DNA of 64,000 bases, from assembly GCA_017940255.1 (NCBI GenBank), contig JAGAZB010000025.1, positions 1 to 64,000 of the forward strand, given 5' to 3'. This DNA comes from Treponema sp. Its GTDB lineage: Bacteria; Spirochaetota; Spirochaetia; Treponematales; Treponemataceae. Positions 60,176 through 64,000 of this stretch are shown here, piece by piece. The notes under the pieces were generated by a model. That model was not told the origin of the DNA. It saw nothing but the letters and a program-made list of their open reading frames with translations, and did no database searches. Positions within the stretch are counted from its first letter, which is position 1, and every line of letters starts with the position of its first letter. Position numbers and translations under genes: made by a program.

Positions 60176-60341
60176 ACTGTAGGCAATTTGTTTTCACAGC
60201 ATCTTGTAAATTTTCTGCTTCATTCGGGCAAATTGCTCGGTGTAGCAGAATCGCTTCTTCTATGACGTAGGTGATTAATAGAGTGGTAAGCCCCAGCTTG
60301 CGCACCATGCCCAGTTGTTGCCAGATTTGAACCAACAGCTT
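60165..60341 (-). pseudogene. Remnant of an ABC ATPase C-terminal part (SsuB/TauB-like)
   Basis: A minus-strand open stretch encodes KLLVQIWQQLGMVRKLGLTT then LLITYVIEEAILLHRAICPN. This resembles the H-loop region LLITHDIEEAI of nitrate/sulfonate-type ATPases, with Tyr replacing the key His and no Walker motifs. It overlaps the lipoprotein gene end. Probably a decayed piece; no start or ribosome-binding site. Low certainty. Confidence 0.35.
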
Positions 60342-60489
60342 CTATGTCTAAAGTTGAGGATTGTATAAAATCATTGTTGTCATTATAATCTTTACATGTG
60401 TCGCAACTCTGCCTACGGCATAGTTGCTTACCGAGTTTTGTCCGCTACGCTGCCAAAACTCGCACAATCAACTTCCGCAGGAAACATGT
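60176..60489. other. 314-base gap before guaA
   Basis: Contains the possible ATPase remnant (minus strand), GCAACT/AGTTGC (60411-60427 region) and CGAGTTTTG/CAAAACTCG (60432-60440, 60454-60462) hairpins, and no other gene that I can support. Confidence 0.5.
60432..60462. repeat. CGAGTTTTG palindrome before guaA
   Basis: CGAGTTTTG and CAAAACTCG with a 13-base loop. The same nine-base arms recur at 62441-62464 just after guaA with another loop, so the gene is bracketed by copies of one palindrome. Confidence 0.65.
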
Positions 60490-62406
60490 ATGTCAAGAGA
60501 TAAAATTGTCGTTCTCGACTTTGGTTCGCAGTATGCGCATTTGATTGCCAAGCGTTTCCGTATGCTTGGTTATTATTCAGAAATTGCCCTTCCATCCGCA
60601 GGCCTTGACGCCTTTGAGAATGCCAAGGGCATTGTTTTTTCTGGAGGTCCTTCTTCGGTTTATGATGATGACACACCGGAATTCAATTCCGAAATCCTAA
60701 ATCTTGATATTCCAATTTTAGGATTATGCTATGGCCATTACATAGTTCAGCTGGGCTATAATGGTAAAGTAGACAAAGCCGATGTAGGTGAATTTGGCTT
60801 TGCGAGCCTTAACTTTGCTCCAGGAGTTGGCGGAACAGACAGTAAGTGTCCTCTTTTCAAAGGCGTAGAAGGAGTTCAGCAGGTTTGGATGAGCCACCAG
60901 GACGGTGTTCTACAGATGGGAGAAGGCTTTGAAGTAGTGGGTTCTACAAAAGACTGTCCTTTTGCCGCAACACAAAACCTTGCAAAACGCCGCTTTAGTC
61001 TTCAATTCCACTGCGAAGTAAAAGATACTCCTTGCGGAAAACAGATTTTCCAGAACTTTGCAGATTACTGTGGCATGGAAAAAAACTGGGACCAGGACAC
61101 AGTATTAAACATCATTCTTGAAAATATAAAAAAAGAAGCTGATGGAAGAAACGTTCTTCTATTCCTTAGCGGCGGTGTTGATTCAACAATCACATTTGCA
61201 CTTTTAAACAAGGCACTTGGACAGGATCGTGTTCTTGGTCTCCATATCGATAACGGCTTTATGCGCAAAAACGAGTCGGCACAGGTAGCAGAAGCTTACC
61301 GCAAGTTCGGCTTTTCAAACTTTATTGTAGAAGATGCTTCGGAAAGCTTTTTGAAGGCAATTTCAGGTCTTACCGACCCTCAGAAAAAACGTATGTCTGT
61401 CGGCGAAAACTTTATTACAGTTCGTAACGAAGTAACTGCCCGCCAGAATCTTGATGACAGCTGGTTGCTTGCCCAGGGAACTCTCTATCCTGATATTATT
61501 GAATCGGGTGGAACAAAGAACTCTCACACAATTAAAACTCACCATAACCGTGTTGCAGGAATTCAAGAGCTGATTGCCAAAGGCCTTATTATTGAACCTA
61601 TCCGTGACCTTTATAAAGACGAGGTTCGTGCAATCGGAAAAAAACTTGGACTTCCAGATGAACTTGTTATGCGTCATCCTTTCCCAGGACCAGGTCTTTC
61701 TATCAACGTGCTTTGTAATGACGGAAAAACTGATGCAAAGAATGCAGAAGAATTACCTCTTGCACAGAAAGAACTTGATGAAATAAAACTTGATATGTTC
61801 TGCCAAAAATGCAGCGAAAACCTTAAACGCAGCATTCTTCCAGTACGCTCGGTTGGTGTTCAGGGTGATTTCCGCACTTACCGCTTCCCTGCCCTTCTTA
61901 CCTTCCGCGAAGAAGTGGTTTCGACAGGCTCAACCACCGAACACACAGGTTTCTACCACTTCCCTGAAAAAAGAGAAAAGCTTGAAGCATGTTCTTCTAC
62001 AATCACAAATAAAGCAAAATACATTAACCGTACCTGTATAAAACTCTTCCAGCGACCAGGCATTTCAGACAGCGACCTTAAAATTCAGGAAGGCTACTGC
62101 GACCGCCGCCGCCTGGACCAGCTTCGTGAAGTAGACAACATTGTATTAACCGAACTTCACAAAAGCGGCTGGTACGACAAAATTTTCCAGCACCTTACAA
62201 TTGACCTGCCATACGCAAGCAGCGCAGACCACGCAACCTTTGTTTTACGTCCAGTAATCTCGGAAGATGTTATGACAGCCCGCTTTGCAATGTGGCCACA
62301 AGATTTGCTGAATACTATCGTTCATAAAATTGCAGAACTTCCATTTGTAGACGCCCTTTACTTTGACGCTACAAACAAGCCGCCTGCAACTTTTGGGTGG
62401 GAATAA
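60490..62406 (+). CDS. guaA: GMP synthase (glutamine-hydrolysing)
   Basis: 638-residue enzyme converting XMP to GMP. Class I glutamine amidotransferase domain (about 1-195; nucleophile C80 in LGLCYGHY, SGGPSSVYDD) and ATP pyrophosphatase domain with PP-loop LSGGVDSTITF. It is over 100 residues longer than usual bacterial GuaA, resembling the long eukaryote-like form with an extra region before the dimerisation part. Residues about 476-484 (VVSTGSTTE) lie in a palindromic repeat kept in frame. ATG at 60490 chosen for AGGAA and because the amidotransferase begins there. Confidence 0.94.
   Translation: MSRDKIVVLDFGSQYAHLIAKRFRMLGYYSEIALPSAGLDAFENAKGIVFSGGPSSVYDDDTPEFNSEILNLDIPILGLCYGHYIVQLGYNGKVDKADVGEFGFASLNFAPGVGGTDSKCPLFKGVEGVQQVWMSHQDGVLQMGEGFEVVGSTKDCPFAATQNLAKRRFSLQFHCEVKDTPCGKQIFQNFADYCGMEKNWDQDTVLNIILENIKKEADGRNVLLFLSGGVDSTITFALLNKALGQDRVLGLHIDNGFMRKNESAQVAEAYRKFGFSNFIVEDASESFLKAISGLTDPQKKRMSVGENFITVRNEVTARQNLDDSWLLAQGTLYPDIIESGGTKNSHTIKTHHNRVAGIQELIAKGLIIEPIRDLYKDEVRAIGKKLGLPDELVMRHPFPGPGLSINVLCNDGKTDAKNAEELPLAQKELDEIKLDMFCQKCSENLKRSILPVRSVGVQGDFRTYRFPALLTFREEVVSTGSTTEHTGFYHFPEKREKLEACSSTITNKAKYINRTCIKLFQRPGISDSDLKIQEGYCDRRRLDQLREVDNIVLTELHKSGWYDKIFQHLTIDLPYASSADHATFVLRPVISEDVMTARFAMWPQDLLNTIVHKIAELPFVDALYFDATNKPPATFGWE
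61915..61937 (+). repeat. Palindromic repeat in frame inside guaA
   Basis: GTGGTT (61915-61920) and AACCAC (61932-61937) flank TCGACAGGCTC, a member of the family found in the SPL gene. It is translated as VVSTGSTTE within the catalytic-to-dimerisation region. Confidence 0.75.
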
Positions 62407-62407
62407 T

Positions 62408-62503
62408 TTGGAATTGCCATCCATGGCAATTCCAAATTGTCGAGTTTTGCCATAGCAAAACTCGCGGTGCCACGTACATTTATAGAGCGCCCTCCATGGC
62501 GCT
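62408..62503. repeat. Three successive six-base-loop hairpins after guaA
   Basis: TTGGAATTGCC/GGCAATTCCAA with loop ATCCAT (62408-62435); CGAGTTTTG/CAAAACTCG with loop CCATAG (62441-62464); AGCGCC/GGCGCT with loop CTCCAT (62486-62503). All loops are six bases and contain CCAT. Confidence 0.75.
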
Positions 62504-62570
62504 ACCGGCGAGTGCCCCGAAAAAAAAGGCGGCATACCTTCGGTGCTGCAAGCAGTCCCTGCCGCCCCTC

Positions 62571-62633
62571 CCTGTCATTCCCCGGACTTTTTAACTTTTC
62601 TGTCATTCCCCGGCTTGACCGGGGAATCTTTTT
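62571..62633. terminator. REP-like palindrome pair between guaA and ppaC
   Basis: CATTCCCCGG alone (62576-62585), then CATTCCCCGG-CTTGA-CCGGGGAATC plus T5 (62604-62633). It lies between convergent genes and can terminate the guaA transcript. Confidence 0.75.
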
Positions 62634-64000
62634 ACGCACTATAATTCAACACCTGCTCCGTCACAAGCGGAATCAGCTGCTTTTTGCGGGAAACAACATC
62701 CTGCAAGTAGTAGACTCCCTCTTCCATTTTCGGGAAGGTAATAAACTGCACAAATTTCGGATCACAGTCAATTAAAAGCACGCTGGAAAGCTTTGTAATG
62801 TCGGTAACAAGCAGGCACGAAAAAAGCGCCTTGTGAGCCCTTCTTTCAACCGCCAGCTCTTCCATAAACTCAGCCTTTCTGTCCAAAATCTCCTGAGGAT
62901 TACCCACTTCAATCTGGCTGGCCGTATAAGAAACTTTACCTTCAGTATATTCCTTCATATCCTGATGAATCAGCTCATCAGCAGGTCTTCCGCCCACCTT
63001 GCTTCCTGCCATCAAAATCTCGTTTCCAAGCTCACGAATATCCAAATCAGTAATGCTTGAAAGATATTCAGCCATGTCGCGGTCAGTATCAGTTACAGTT
63101 GCAGACTGCAAAATCAAAGTATCAGAAAGAATACCACACAGCAGAAGCGAAGCAACATCCTTTGGAATTGGAATCTTGTATTCTTTATACAAGCCCGCAA
63201 TCTGAGTTGCCGTAGAACCAACCGGCCTGTTTATAAATGTAATCGGATTTTTTGTCGGAATAGAACCGATTCTGTGATGATCAATAACTTCCTGAATCTT
63301 GTAATGCTCAATTCCTTCCACAGCCTGTGTAATTTCATTATGATCAACCAGAATTACTTCAATATTTGGTTCCTTCATTAAATCATGCTCAGAAATTATA
63401 CCAATCACCTTGTCTTCATCATCTACAACAGGAAGATACTTGCAGTGAGCATTTTTCAGTAAATCCTTTATCTTCGAAATTGTATCATTCTGATGAACAG
63501 TACAAATTTCCTTATCTCCCATGCTCGAAACCGGCATAGAATAAGCAATAAGCATAGAAGTTGGAGAAGTTGAATAAGGACTGACAATTACAGAAACGCC
63601 ATTTTCTTCGGCAAGTTCGCGTAGTTTTTTATCAATCACACAGTTAGAAGTAGTGATGAGTAACTTAACCTTGTGCTCAATACAGATTTTCTGAATATCT
63701 TCGCGGTCGCTGGCAATAACCACAATATCTTCACTGGCATGAGCCATAAGTCTCTTTTCAAAACTTTCCAGAGAAGAAGAACCAACGTGAATAGAAGCAT
63801 TAAAAGTTTTATCAGCATCACCCGCAATATAAATCGGCTGGGCATTCAAAGTCTTTTGAATAAGACCAATGCTGGTAGAAAATCTGTGTTTTTTTTCAGG
63901 ATTAAGGATTGTCAAAACACCACGAGCAAATCCAGAATAATGAAGTAAAGACTGATACTTTCCTTCAGAATTAACAACAGGAAGTACACGAATCTCTGTC
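62632..64000 (-). CDS. ppaC: Manganese-dependent inorganic pyrophosphatase with CBS/DRTGG insert (partial)
   Basis: Family II pyrophosphatase truncated by the window edge: the frame stays open to 63999, with N-terminal DHH residues missing. Visible order: end of a first CBS motif (RVLPVVNSEGKY), a DRTGG-like module (about 100 residues), a second CBS motif (YLPVVDDEDKVIGIISEHDL), the DHH motif proper VIDHHRIG with upstream ILVDHNE, and a DHHA2 C-terminus with AGSKVGGRPADEL. CBS-PPases hydrolyse PPi and are regulated by adenine nucleotides. Confidence 0.9.
   Translation of the reverse strand, partial: TEIRVLPVVNSEGKYQSLLHYSGFARGVLTILNPEKKHRFSTSIGLIQKTLNAQPIYIAGDADKTFNASIHVGSSSLESFEKRLMAHASEDIVVIASDREDIQKICIEHKVKLLITTSNCVIDKKLRELAEENGVSVIVSPYSTSPTSMLIAYSMPVSSMGDKEICTVHQNDTISKIKDLLKNAHCKYLPVVDDEDKVIGIISEHDLMKEPNIEVILVDHNEITQAVEGIEHYKIQEVIDHHRIGSIPTKNPITFINRPVGSTATQIAGLYKEYKIPIPKDVASLLLCGILSDTLILQSATVTDTDRDMAEYLSSITDLDIRELGNEILMAGSKVGGRPADELIHQDMKEYTEGKVSYTASQIEVGNPQEILDRKAEFMEELAVERRAHKALFSCLLVTDITKLSSVLLIDCDPKFVQFITFPKMEEGVYYLQDVVSRKKQLIPLVTEQVLNYSA

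Noticed and set aside
60165..60341. Intact small ABC ATPase gene
   Set aside because: No Walker A or B, key His replaced by Tyr, and overlap with the lipoprotein gene; kept only as a possible remnant.
1..64000. tRNA genes, rRNA genes, prophage or complete IS element
   Set aside because: No T-loop/anticodon arms with acceptor stems, no rRNA segments, no integrase, transposase or phage structural genes were recognised.

Overview
The window is chromosomal DNA from a spirochaete, most likely an anaerobic, plant-polysaccharide-using Treponema of a gut or rumen type. This is inferred from gene content. The trans-2-enoyl-CoA reductase has the Treponema denticola Ter layout. There are two chemoreceptors and a SpoIIE-type phosphatase receptor, an oxygen-sensitive ribonucleotide reductase, lipoproteins with short lipoboxes, and glycosidases of families GH5, GH16, GH43 and GH120. 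Non-coding DNA is AT-rich but punctuated by GC-rich palindromic repeats. I see no rRNA, tRNA, CRISPR array, prophage or complete insertion sequence.

Layout. 1-4300: an outward promoter at the left edge, an ankyrin lipoprotein, a TrpR-like regulator and Mrp. 4400-9300: a sodium/solute symporter and a complete ECF vitamin-type importer (S, fused double ATPase, T). 9295-12290: FabV/Ter and FabF, then a freestanding short transcript. 12289-17285: MFS transporter, Pta, an orphan gene with a palindromic operator-like site, CstA. 17322-25514: membrane phosphatase receptor, GH16-GH5-aldo/keto reductase cluster, diguanylate cyclase, orphan ABC binding protein. 25525-33265: GltX-phosphatase, an iron-hydrogenase-like chemoreceptor, and the NrdDG operon behind tandem NrdR-box-like sites. 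33464-38153: GH120, a YczE-type membrane protein and a six-helix chemoreceptor. 38315-45718: DnaE, YggT, RecG and a group-2 sigma factor that overlaps recG tail to tail. 45997-50441: MATE, AsnS with a duplicated 3' end, fructosamine kinase. 50531-55383: a WYL regulator, three identical palindromic operators, and the genes they front (SAP-domain protein; GyrI-like, VOC and DUF3781-like genes), with an ABC-F gene in between. 55390-64000: SPL radical SAM, GH43, YihY-cNMP fusion, a lipoprotein with a poly-G promoter, GuaA, and a CBS-regulated pyrophosphatase cut by the window end.

The items most worth a second look are: (1) a WYL regulon with three copies of AAATATGACA-N6-TGTCATATTT at fixed distance from extended -10 elements; (2) a G9 tract inside the promoter of a surface lipoprotein; (3) a DUF3781-like gene whose only lesion is a TGA at codon 38; (4) a second, mostly synonymously diverged copy of the last 14 codons of asnS just beyond its stop; (5) a soluble chemoreceptor built on ferredoxin and iron-hydrogenase domains; (6) a drug-attenuator-like leader before the ABC-F gene; (7) palindromic repeats lying in frame inside several proteins, including GuaA; and (8) a recurrent promoter architecture that places the -10 element 5-7 bases before the start codon, suggesting many leaderless mRNAs.

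All functional names come from motif and family recognition by eye; no database search was run.
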